Shown here one piece after another: positions 54,649-64,000 of a DNA stretch of 64,000 nt (positions are counted from its first letter, which is position 1; each line of letters starts with the position of its first letter). A program made the translations under genes and the position numbers. The notes beneath the pieces are model-generated. The model made no database searches and had not been told where the DNA came from. It saw nothing but the letters and a program-made list of their open reading frames with translations. Source of the DNA: Anopheles merus (taxonomy: Eukaryota; Arthropoda; Insecta; Diptera; Culicidae); contig NC_054084.1 in assembly GCF_017562075.2 (NCBI RefSeq), positions 502,001-566,000 of the forward strand, read 5' to 3'.

Positions 54649-54810
54649 CCACCTCTCCATATACACTTCCGTACACGTTTAGCGTTCCGTTTTAGCTTCC
54701 GGTTCGAAGGCTTTACTCTCGGAGATTGTGATTTTCCTTCAACACATGCAAACACCGTACACCTGATACACCGTGACGTACACCTCACTTTTAGCAGCAC
54801 TCTGTCACCA
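52904..54810. other. Upstream region of the NWD gene
   Basis: Probably contains the missing 5' exon(s) and UTR. A (CA)n array lies at 53,223-53,253 and another at 54,617-54,647. A donor-like CACG/GTAAGC at 53,363 (minus) precedes the first recognised exon. No start codon could be assigned. Confidence 0.5.
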
Positions 54811-54993
54811 TTATAACGATCGATTCGACGAGCCTCGTTTCCCGTGCGCTACCGATGAGGGAAGCGTACCAATCCACATCGTAGCCTTCTTGAACGATTC
54901 CAAGCATTCTGCTAATGCGTTCAACACTTTAGCGTCATTTTCCACTTGTTTAATTATCACTCTATGGACAGGATCAAACGACTTTCGCTCCGT
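54811..54993 (-). CDS. Candidate terminal exon, unknown protein
   Basis: A minus-strand frame of 60 codons runs from an acceptor-like CACAG before 54,993 to TAA at 54,811, entered in phase 0. It contains the amphipathic stretch VENDAKVLNALAECLESFKK and a basic Ser-rich tail. Codon use looks coding. No upstream partner was found, and the opposite strand is also open, so confidence is low. It might belong to a small gene upstream of NWD. Confidence 0.28.
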   Translation of the reverse strand, partial: TERKSFDPVHRVIIKQVENDAKVLNALAECLESFKKATMWIGTLPSSVAHGKRGSSNRSL

Positions 54994-57248
54994 CTGTGCT
55001 TTTTTCACAGGGTAGAAATAAATTTAGCACTGTAGAGAGAGAAAAGGAGAAATAAACGAAACATACAGGATAGGGCTATGACCGTGATACTGCAGACCTT
55101 TTAATGGTGTTTAATTTAGATATAATACTAATTTTGGTTCGTTTCTTCTATATTTTCTACACATTGTAGTTTTCTATCCAACAGATCGAAGCATAATAGC
55201 ACAGTCTTATCGAATACTAGGCGCTCGTGCTCGGTTCACTTACAAGTTGAAAACACATCTCAACTCAAGTGATTATCAAACAACAAGCTCGATCGCTCTT
55301 TACCCTTCCTGTGGTACACACCCGTAATCGCGCTCGTCCAAATAAATTACTTTACTTTCTTTATCAAGCGACAAAGTGCCAGTTTCTAACTATTAGCGTC
55401 ACTACAAAATAGAAACCCTTGCGGAACAAACCAGGCGCAAGTGTGCATCGTATTACGCTAGTGTTTCTACGCTCATGCACACACAAACACAAACCTACAC
55501 GTACACAAGATCAACGAACACAGCCACATACGCATGGCTTTAGGCCATATCTGGCCGGACCGCGTCAACAGCACCCACCACCATATGGTAGACCGATAAC
55601 CGTTCGGTAGATAAACTCATTCTCCACCCACACTATTACTAGGCGTATTACCACTGACAGGCTCCGTCATCATATCGTACAGCACACGCGGTACAGCACA
55701 CTTCCGAATCGAATCGAAACGAACGGTTGAACGAACGAACCAACTAATCTAATACCTTCCCGTAGCAGTGGATAAGTTTGGCTATGAAGAAGCATCGTCC
55801 GATTCAATTATAGCACCGAAAGCAACAAGCTGAACCACAAAACCCCGTCAAACCCCCGTGGCTGCTACTGTGTGTGGTGTTGGATGGCGTTTGCGTTCGC
55901 GGGTTTTACCGATAAGAACGTCACGGAACACGGGGTGAACACGACGATAATGGATAAGCGGACGAACGGTTGTTTACTTTTCGAAAGCCATTCAACACAC
56001 TCATTCGCACACGCGCTCATGGAGATGCGCTCACTCGCACTGGCCAACACACAGCTGTTGCGGCATCTGTCACCGTACGTCCGCAGCAGTGGTCTAAGTC
56101 GTGCGCACTCCCGTTCGAAGCGGTGCTCCAGCATAGATTGACTAATACGCTCTCGACGCTCGCACAATATTGCACGCCACTCACACTTGCGGCAACGGTT
56201 GGTTTGGTGGTGAGATCGCAGAAAACGAATTACGGCGATGGAGCGCCACGAACTACCGTACTCGTGAGTTGAATACTAAATAATTACTATCCATTCTGAG
56301 CTTCTGATCGATGGGCAAGTACTCTGCAGTGAGAAAGAGAGAGAAAGGAGCGTTACACACCACACACCACCACGCTCCACGGTGCTGCCCTTCGATAGGA
56401 TAAAGCAAAGTAATTTACTTCAAGTTGAAGCTGAAGACACCCACTCTCCCGCTGGTGCACGCCAAACCGTTGGCAATAAAACACGAAACGCGGCACAGCA
56501 CAGGCACAGAGTGTCAGAGAGCCAGCAACAGCGCAAACCCTCCACACGCTGCGAAACTATCGGGTCAACTAAAACACTGACCTACCAATATCATACCGCG
56601 TACTCTGACTCTCGATGGTCTGTCTCGTGTTGTCGCGCCTCCATCAGCTCGAGCGCACCTCAAACCACCACGGTTACATGCCGTGCATTTGTTAATGTGT
56701 TTGTAGCGAGCCTGGGGGAGACGGGTGAGTACAAACACACAGACTATCCAAAAATATAACGTTTTCTCAAGGGGGAATTGAAGCGGTTCTTCATCTCCGG
56801 AAACAGTTGAACTATGTTAGTTTGTGTAGGCTGGAAAGTGTGTTTTGTGTGCACTATCAAACCAATTTACTATTTGACGACACAGAACCTCAAATCCTTC
56901 CCCCTGCGCTTGGCATCGGCGTAATCAGTCACTTACGCTGCAAAACAATTCGTGCACAAACACACAACCGTTATCGTGTGCGTCACAGAGTGACTGAAAA
57001 CACGATGCGATGCACGGCAACGATGACGGCATACGACATTGGGTCGCCTGGTTGACGATAATTATCGGCTCGATGCCGATCTCGTCGCTCGACTGAGAAT
57101 GTAATGGTAACAGGTCTTTTTGCTACCCTCTTCAACCTAGAGATCCACAATTGATCCCAATCGCCGTCGCCAAATGACGCGACTTGTATGCTGTGGTAAC
57201 GTAACAACGTCACAGTTCACAGCGTCATACAAAATCGATGCAATTTTT
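54994..57248. other. No supported gene
   Basis: GC-richer DNA at 55,870-56,750 holds several open frames on both strands and donor-like sites (for example after 56,263 and at about 56,723 on the plus strand), perhaps 5' UTRs or promoters of the flanking genes. None could be chained. Confidence 0.45.
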
Positions 57249-57851
57249 CTAGTGCTCGTTGCGAGGGGCCTTGATGAGTGGACAATTAAGCGCATCCAAA
57301 CCATTGGCCACGGAGATTGTGGTATGATGAATTATACGTGTGTTTGGAGCTTGGTTCGTTGAAGAGAGCGTTTCCTGATGAGGAAGCACGCAGCTGGTGC
57401 AATAAATGTATTCCATTGGTTCTGTTTTAATGGACATGATTATTGTTTTAATGGACAATCTGACTGCCAGAACAACTGCTATAGTTTGCTGTAGTAAGTT
57501 TTTAATATGATATATGCTCTTAAATCTCTATAAATATTAGATTATCCTTAGAACAATTATTAGACTAGCTTTTAATATAAGCTGAATACACCCATACAAA
57601 AATGTCTCTGACAAATAATGTACAATACAAATAAAATGGACATTCTCTACGCACATTGACGAAGGCGAAAAGCATTCACATAACATATGCATACTGTTTA
57701 CCTCGATTCGCTCATCATCACGTCCACCAAATTCTACCACGGACGCAACAAGATCGACGTGAACATCGATGCGGAAAGGCATTCGCACGAGGCAGCAAGG
57801 TTTTTTCTCGTTCATGGCTTCACTTTTCAGATCCAAAATAAAACTCTCCAT
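57249..57851 (-). CDS. Small two-exon gene, 91-residue protein of unknown function
   Basis: Exon 1 (57702-57851) starts at a true ATG preceded in frame by a stop and gives 50 codons ending at a GAG/GTAAAC donor in phase 0. Exon 2 (57249-57374) follows a strong acceptor (CTTCCTCATCAG) in phase 0 and gives 41 codons to TAG. The intron is 327 bp. The protein is soluble-looking: MESFILDLKSEAMNEKKPCC at the start, then the stretch RIDVHVDLVASVVEFGGRDD, and a C-terminal half rich in Thr, Asn and Ile. No signal peptide or membrane segment. I do not recognise a family. The matched phases and coding-like codon use favour a real gene; homology would settle it. Confidence 0.45.
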
Positions 57852-58231
57852 CCAAAGGTTTGAAGGCCATCAGAGACCGTTCGCCACTTTCCCATGCAAG
57901 TCAATTGCAAGGCAAAAAAGGCGGTCAATCCGATTTTACTGCCCCTAGATCCTATACTTACGCATCGCCAGTCCACGACACTTTGCTGGCTAATAATAGC
58001 TACCAAAGTTATAGTATTTTTTTAGTATTATGTTTCTTCCCACTCTACTGTAACTGGAATGTGGTTGTCGTTTCGTCTGTAGGTAAAAGCATGTGCAGGT
58101 TTATGCTCCCGTTTCGGTGGCAGAATGTGTGTGTTTTACCGCCTACATACAATTAACAAACAATCAGTAGTACACCCAGTTGACCCAGTTTTAAGCTGGA
58201 AAAATTATCGTGACCTTTACGAAAAATATTT
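57852..58231. other. Short intergenic gap, nothing recognised
   Basis: About 380 bp between two small minus-strand genes. T-rich, with no frame or motif that I can support. Confidence 0.5.
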
Positions 58232-59176
58232 TCATGCCAATTTGTACTGATACGTTAATTTCCCAAAACCTGCACTGAGCACTAAACAGATGATTAATCT
58301 TACAACATCCCTCATACGCAAGCGTTGGTGCTGTGCCAGGTCAATTATTAAAAATATTTCAACGATCGCAACCAAGAGCAAAATGAAAACACAAATCACA
58401 CCAAACGGTCCACTTCCCTCTGATGGGCACACACCATGTAAATTAGTTCATCAATTTAACACAAAATTAGATTATGCTTGAGGCAGCACCACGACTCACA
58501 CATCGTTTGCCAACTCTTGCCACCCGTTCTCGTCTCTCGGCTGTCCTGCTCACCGCCAACACCAAACATCCTGGGACAGGTGATGACATTGAGGAGCACA
58601 CTTTCGGCAACTGGAACGCAATTGAGGCATGCAGGAACACTTTTCCACTCACACTTCCCATTCGTACAGTTGCCTGGTTTAGCATACGAAGTGCGCTTTT
58701 TATCAGGTTCTACAGCAGCATCGCAAGGAAAATAGTATTTACAACATAAAGACACATACACACACGATGCACCCGTCTGGGAATCAGCGCACACACGGGG
58801 ACACACGCGTATTCGAATGCTCTTCGAATCGCGGAGCAAGCGGGTGAGCTCCCGCAGTGAGAGAGAGGGAGTGAGCGTGAGCCGATAAAGAATGTCGAGA
58901 GATTCTGGGTGATAATGGTTGTCCCGGTTTCGACATTCTTCCATCTCCCATGGCACCCATCTGGTTAGCTCTCTTTCAAGGTAGCAGTCGAGGTCAGAGC
59001 AAGATCACATACGGCGCGACCTCGTACACGTACGATTCCCGCTCAACGGAGTGAATCTGCAACGGGAAACTGTTTCAGGGCCAGATAAACCACTTCGAGG
59101 CCCTTTGGAAACGGAACCTATTGCCACTTACTAACAGCATTGATCGGTGGAAATAAACCATTTTTCGCATCAGCAT
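58232..59176 (-). pseudogene. Possible Cys-rich protein with C-terminal membrane segments, reading frame broken once
   Basis: Minus-strand exons: 59132-59176 (ATG, 15 codons, phase 0), 58773-59056, 58554-58709 and 58232-58419. The last three junctions are phase 1 and have good acceptors. The final exon holds two hydrophobic segments (ICVFILLLVAIVEIFLII and LIICLVLSAGF) and a short tail. The exon before it is Cys-rich (PGNCTNGKCEW, PACLNC). The second exon begins IHSVERESYVYEVAPYV and then meets TGA. Moving one base at about 59,001 (a TT pair) opens a frame DLDCYLERELTRWV that continues to the next donor. This is a one-base frameshift: a sequence error, a polymorphism or a decayed gene. The last two exons could also be a separate intact gene with another start. 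I recognise no family. Confidence 0.4.
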
Positions 59177-60798
59177 TTTCAAATTTAACTCAAACAAACA
59201 AAAATTATACACCTTCATTAATGCACCTTCACAAATTTTCACTCATGCGACGCCAATTTTTCCATACACGTAAACAATCGACCGTGACTTAGCACACTTT
59301 ACATCCTAAGTCGTCGAACGTGTACGAGGCGAAAGTTCAACGCGGCAGGCTAAAAAATGTTGCCAGGCCGAGCCAGCGTACTTCGTCTCTCTGCACGACC
59401 AAACGGTTCCGAATGGGTTTTACGCTTAGTGAGCACCGAGCTGGACGGATGGACGAGCAAGCGTGAGAAATGTGTGAGAAACTGAGAACACACACACACA
59501 TACTCACAAATTCCGCATGCATACCACACAAACACTGGCAAACGATCAGACGATTTTTCCGCACTAACACACTCAGCACATTCTTTACGTCTCACCGCTC
59601 ATCTCATACACCTTTTCGCTGCTCGCCTCAAGATTCCCCATGTTCATCTCACTCGGGCGACGGGACGATGCGGGACTCAAAGACAATAAGGAACTGTAGC
59701 TTTACCAATTGTGATCATTTCTATGCTTTTTGTTTTTGCTATATCCGAAGACGTACATGAGGTTACCAGGAAGAGGGCCTGTTTCGCAGGTTACGAATTC
59801 AACTGTTCGGGTTCCGTCGCTGAACCTAATGACAAGCCCACGTCTCCGTTGGAAAGTGAGCCCCTTTTTCCTTATCACACGTACAACGATACATTTGCCG
59901 AAACTACGATTGACCCACGTTCCACACTATCTCGATGGGGAAACCATCAGCAGCACCAGCTACTTTTCCACACTCTCGATGCTAATGCTCACGCTCGGTT
60001 GTCCGCACAATTGGCCCACACTGACGGCGGGCGAAAACTGCAAAAACTTCTTCCACGGTGCTGTGCCAAAAAACTGTGCGCGAGGAGCAGAGATTGACCT
60101 TCCCGTACTGTGGTGGTCGGATGTAACTTCTGTTTTCCTAGCGCTTTTCCACAGTGAGGACGCACGTCTGTCCCTTGTCACCAGTACCAGTACACACACT
60201 TTTGCAACTGGCAAGTAGAAATTTTCCAGGTTATCACTACTGGGTGGACATGCGCAGAACCTTACTTTACCGTACAATCTACAGTGCCGGTGGGAAAAAT
60301 GTGTGCCATTTGTGGATGAGTCATTTAATCTTTTTACGAAAGCAACGAAATATTCTTTTTCCTCCCCTTTTCAAGCACATATTTTACCATACAAATTGGG
60401 CTGTGGAAATAAAAATGTAAATTAATCAACGACAGCAGCACTTTTTTTTAAATCACAGCTCAATATATAGCGCGCGCTCTAGTGGACAGTAGCGTTACTA
60501 TAATGCACCGTCTGCTCCCGACTTTCGCGGTTTTGCGGTTTTGCCAAGATTTCAGCGAATCTCGAATATCCGAAGAAGTCGAATGAAAACACACGAATTT
60601 TAATCCTAATTTTTAAATCTTAACATTTTTACAATTTGGCAAGCCACCATGTATTGTAAATTTGTGTAAATTTGTATAATTCGAGGTGACAGAAAGTGGA
60701 GGGTCCAAAGTAGGCTGAACAAGGCCTTAAGTATGTAACTTTCAGAATTTGCAAACCAGAGCACTCCACATCATACTCCACATCCAAACTCATCGATT
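59177..60798. other. Intergenic DNA, no supported gene
   Basis: Overlapping plus-strand frames at 59,711-60,218 lack domains, and the longest begin at GTG or lack splice logic. The promoter of the zinc-finger gene should lie at the right end. Confidence 0.5.
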
Positions 60799-61358
60799 AT
60801 GCCCCGAAGTTTGCTCTCGCAAAGATATAATGACGATTTGTTCCGCGTTAAGAAGCATTACGATGGTAAGTGTTCATCCCGATCAATACCAACGGGTCAA
60901 TAGTAGTAAACATTCATCTCTCGTTAGCCGAATTTTGTCGCCTGTTTTGGAATCCGTTTGCCGATACCGAAGATGATAATCTACGCGCAAAATCGATCTA
61001 CAAACCAAAAGGCACGCGTAAGAAGATGCGCAAAGTTGCTGGAGGCGGAAAACATCGATGTTATCAATGTAGATCCATCTTCCGGTGGCCATCGGATTTG
61101 AAGTACCACGTTGCATTCAGCCATAACGGTGAGCAGCTGAACGTTTGCCCGGAAGCGACGTGTGGCCGAAACTTTCAATTCCCCTTTCAACTGGTAAACC
61201 ATCAGCGTACGTTTGGCCATCACGATTGGCAAATAGTTTGTACGGTGTGCAATAAGCTGTTCGGCAGTCAACGGTTTCTAGCGCGCCATACCCAGCTAGC
61301 GTGCAACCGGTACAAGCAGGAACAACAAGAGCAAGGACAGGACTCAACTAACAGATAA
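60799..61358 (+). CDS. Three-finger C2H2 zinc-finger protein
   Basis: Exon 1 (60799-60865) starts at ATG and ends at a GATG/GTAAGT donor in phase 1. Exon 2 (60928-61358) follows a TTAG acceptor after a 62-bp intron and runs to TAA. The product is 165 residues. A charged N-terminal part (EFCRLFWNPFADTEDD) and a basic linker precede three C2H2 fingers. Finger 1 reads CYQCRSIF...HVAFSH, finger 2 CPEATC...HQRTFGH (a wider Cys spacing) and finger 3 CTVCNKLF...HTQLAC, the last ending in a Cys where the second His is usual. Role: probably nucleic-acid binding in the nucleus. A Gln/Glu tail closes the protein. A strong donor (CAG/GTAAGTG) follows the stop by three bases. AATAAA at 61,735-61,740 is a plausible polyadenylation signal. 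Confidence 0.75.
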
Positions 61359-61734
61359 CAGGTAAGTGAACAAAAAGAAACACACATTCCTATCGCATAA
61401 TCCACATGCTTTATATTTTCATATTCATTCAAATCCGTGCATCTAGCCAACAATGGCGACATTGCTACATAAAATACACACATACACACATATCGAGAAA
61501 GGGACAACGAGGGTCATGATCGCCACATACCATACGGAAAAATGGGATTTCCCAGTATGGGATACTTTTTGCCTTTCCTTTTGCACATATGAAACAATTT
61601 GAATAGAATTCTGCGGCGGCGAATGGCGCACTATTTTCTGATGACCTGAATTTGATACCGCATCGCCTGTATGGCACATTCAAAACTAAACCCCTCGCGG
61701 TCTATACTCATTGCCTTATAATTAAACATACATA

Positions 61735-61740
61735 AATAAA
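61735..61740 (+). terminator. Candidate polyadenylation signal of the zinc-finger gene
   Basis: AATAAA about 380 bp after the stop codon on the coding strand. Assigned by position. Confidence 0.4.
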
Positions 61741-62288
61741 TACATCGATGTTCTTCTTAAACATCTCTGCATCTCCAATTTCCGACTGCATAGACATCTT
61801 TTCCACTATTTATGAAAACCTCGGATGTGTCTGTGTGTGTCTATTGGGGGAGAATTAATTGCACAACATCGACGGATTCAGGGCACATTACTAAGCTAAA
61901 TTAACTGTACAAACGTCATACCGTTTTCTACTGAGGATTTGAAAATGATATTTTAAATTATTCACCGTTTGTTCATTGCACGTCCAATTGCCAGGCTTTG
62001 TTGAAGTTGAAAGGTAGAGAGAGAGAGAGACTTAAAACAAAATTTTGACCTGACGCTATGCTATTACGCTACTTTATTTTCCTCGCCAGGAGCGGTTTCC
62101 GCTATCTTTGCGAATTTACATTCCTTGTAGTTCAATCAAAATGTTCCTGTAAAACTTATCTAACTGCGTATCTTGGATACTGCTACCTGATATCATCAGC
62201 GCTATTTTCGCTGTGCAAAGGGAAATAATTTATGTGTTGTGCTTGTTTGCTTTGTTTCGATCTAAACAAACCCACAGTTGAGTAAAAC
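61741..62288. other. Noncoding gap upstream of the microprotein frame
   Basis: Contains a short (GA)n run near 62,014-62,030. A possible acceptor ACCCACAG at 62,277 lies just before the microprotein frame and could end a 5' UTR intron. Confidence 0.45.
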
Positions 62289-62474
62289 GTGGAACGCCTA
62301 AAAGCTCAAATCAAAACAGTATCTAACAAGTTAGTGTTCCTCACGCCAGATGAAGAGTCTCGTGATTATATTGCGGGTGTACGGATGGTTTCTTGGTGCA
62401 TGTTGGTGTTATCTTGTTTTATATTAATTGTTAGCTCAAATAAATTCTTCCCCAACGTGATGAAGGGAGCATAA
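62289..62474 (+). CDS. Single-pass microprotein frame lacking its ATG
   Basis: A 61-codon frame closes at TAA 62,474 and reads like a real small membrane protein: an amphipathic, Lys-rich start (ERLKAQIKTVSNKL), an acidic turn (TPDEESRDY), a hydrophobic helix (MVSWCMLVLSCFILIVSS) and a short basic tail. The first codon after an in-frame TAA is GTG in the context AAAACGTGG. An A in place of that G would give an ideal start AAAACATGG. A splice acceptor lies 12 bp upstream. So either the start has been lost, the base is an error or variant, or an unseen upstream exon supplies the start. I recognise no family. Confidence 0.4.
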   Translation: MERLKAQIKTVSNKLVFLTPDEESRDYIAGVRMVSWCMLVLSCFILIVSSNKFFPNVMKGA

Positions 62475-62799
62475 AAACACAAAAACATTTACAATGGTAA
62501 ACCCGTTTAAGAAAACTATTCAGACTTTGGTTCTTAAAACGCTACATATTTCATACGCGGCAACTTTTCGGCCCGTACTTTGTCCCAGAGCATGACACGT
62601 CCATGACAGGTGTCGTTTGTTTGCATTGCACATTTTTCCCTGACTTTAGGCAGCCACGGCCATCGGTCAAGATGTGCACCGAATTTGAACACGATTACAG
62701 AAAGTTAAAATTGAACGTATCCGTTACATCCACCAAGTTGATTTCCATCGAGCGACCCAGCACGAAACACTTTTGCTTTCTGGCGTGTTTTCGCAACCC
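62475..62799. other. Gap between convergent genes
   Basis: About 325 bp between the plus-strand microprotein frame and the minus-strand TLDc gene. It should contain both 3' ends. No coding frame was seen. Confidence 0.5.
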
Positions 62800-63832
62800 T
62801 TAGTCTTTCGGTTCCTCCCGGTACCCGTCCGAGTACTGCTCCCGGCCGCTCATTTTCAGGATTGCCTTACTGTCTGCATTACCATCCAGCACCGACCGTG
62901 CGCCCGACTTTTCATCCTCCTGGTGAAAAGAAAGAAAAGATCATCAACAAAAACTCTAATCGTTTTCAACTACAGTTGAACGCACCCCTTCATCTTCCTT
63001 CACGGGTTTATCACCTACACCCCACACTTCCACATTGCGTATGTTGAATTTCTTTGTAGCGCTCAGTTGAAAGTATCCTTTGTACGTTGTGCAAGACTCG
63101 GAACACTCCCCGAGACCATACTCGCTGTCTAGCCACATGCCCCAATAGTTGTGCTGACCTCCCATACCCTACGAAAATGAAAATGGTATAAAGATAAAAA
63201 TCAAGTTTGCTTGATACTTCCAATCCAAACACTCGTACCATTCCATTCGGCATGGTTTGCTGGTGCAAATTCAGATACTGGTAATGGTCATTATAGCCGG
63301 TGCTTGAAAAGCATCGCATTTTGGGCCGCAGCGTAAAGAGAAACGAGTTTTCGTTGCCGACATAGTTGGGACTGAGTGCCCACGAGTCCGTCGCATACCC
63401 ACCGAAGATGTATCCATTCGCGTCCTCTACGATTACTACCGTCGGTCCCTGGTCCATAATACGACCTGAAGGTAGCACAAAGAAAATTTTACGTTAAATG
63501 CGTTTAAAGTTTCAACACACATTTCTCAATACAAACTCCTCTCTCACTCTCTTACCTAGTAGGGTGGAAAAACTTTCACCGTGGATTTGCGATGAAAATA
63601 GAAAGCGCCACTTGTTCTGCTGTGTTCCGGGCAGATTCGAGTTGATAAACAGCATCTGCGACAAATCGGTAAAAGCCGGATAGTCCGGCACATATTGGAG
63701 ACCCTCGCAGTAGGGCAACATGGATTGGAGTGCTTCCTGTGGGATGATGCTTTTCCGTGCGTTGCCATCCGTCTCCGAGGCGTTCTTCACGTTGCGATAG
63801 TGGTACAGATGGGAGAACACGTGTTCCAGCAT
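62800..63832 (-). CDS. MEAK7: TLDc-domain protein, MEAK7/EAK-7-like, 3' exons (partial)
   Basis: Four exons in frame: 63556-63832, 63239-63465, 62986-63168, 62800-62919, ending at TAA 62,800. The 5' exons lie beyond the right edge; 63,832 follows an acceptor (TTCTTAAG). The TLDc domain runs from NSNLPGTQQNKWRFLFSS through GPTVVIVEDANGYIFGGYA, TGYNDHYQYLN and GMGGQHNYWGMW to VEVWGVGD. This order and wording match MEAK7 (TLDC1, mTOR-associated, lysosomal) better than OXR1/NCOA7. The TLDc proteins MEAK7, OXR1 and NCOA7 are linked to V-ATPase or lysosome regulation. The last intron has a GTGCGT donor. If it is retained, the protein ends instead at TAG 62,956 with a shorter tail. Length in the window is 268 residues. 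Confidence 0.85.
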
Positions 63833-64000
63833 CTTAAGAAAGGTAGGATTTTTATGTAACCTGCCAATGGATAATGCATGTTTTGTTACGGCTTCAACTA
63901 CAGCAGTCTATACCTAAAGCACCATCTACATTCTCATACGGTCATTTTCTCGAGGGAGTTTTAAACCGCACAAACTACTATGACTACGCAACCAAATTTA
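63833..64000. other. MEAK7 intron running off the window
   Basis: No coding frame is seen. The upstream exon of the TLDc gene must lie beyond the right edge. Confidence 0.6.

Overview
The window looks like nuclear DNA of a dipteran insect, most likely an anopheline mosquito. This rests on spliced genes with short (about 55-120 bp) introns and GT-AG junctions, insect-type gene families, CT/CA microsatellites, and a decayed non-LTR retrotransposon of a type common in Anopheles. No prokaryotic, viral, CRISPR, rRNA or tRNA signature was seen. The species cannot be fixed from sequence alone.

Layout. Positions 1-26,642 are gene-poor. They hold microsatellites, one dead retrotransposon fragment (8,405-9,465) and a few isolated exon-like segments that I cannot assemble into a gene; this could be intergenic or a large intron of an off-window gene. 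Positions 26,643-42,079 (minus strand) are one large gene reconstructed in 17 coding exons whose splice phases all close. It encodes a secreted protein of about 1,768 residues with a signal peptide, a WAP four-disulphide core, about 16-17 CCP/Sushi domains, a basic spacer with furin-like sites and an Ig domain: an orthologue of Drosophila Hasp (hikaru genki family), a synaptic-cleft matrix protein. A four-exon plus-strand gene for a membrane-anchored JmjC-type oxygenase (31,355-32,686) is nested antisense in one of its introns and stops 20 bp short of the next Hasp exon.

Positions 42,080-47,134 are intergenic and carry a 381-bp TIR element (MITE). Positions 47,135-52,903 (minus, at least 14 exons) encode a NACHT plus WD-repeat STAND protein of the NWD1/NWD2 type, whose 5' end is unresolved. 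Positions 57,249-57,851 (minus) hold a small two-exon gene for an unfamiliar 91-residue protein. Positions 58,232-59,176 (minus) hold a possible Cys-rich, C-terminally membrane-spanning protein whose reading appears broken by one extra base. Positions 60,799-61,358 (plus) encode a 165-residue C2H2 zinc-finger protein. Positions 62,289-62,474 (plus) are a 61-codon single-pass microprotein-like frame with GTG where ATG is expected. Positions 62,800-63,832 (minus) are the 3' exons of a TLDc protein closely resembling MEAK7/EAK-7, continuing off the right edge.

The genes do not form a pathway. Hasp is extracellular and neuronal; JmjC, NWD, zinc-finger and TLDc proteins are unrelated neighbours. 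The most notable structural feature is the JmjC/Hasp antisense nesting.
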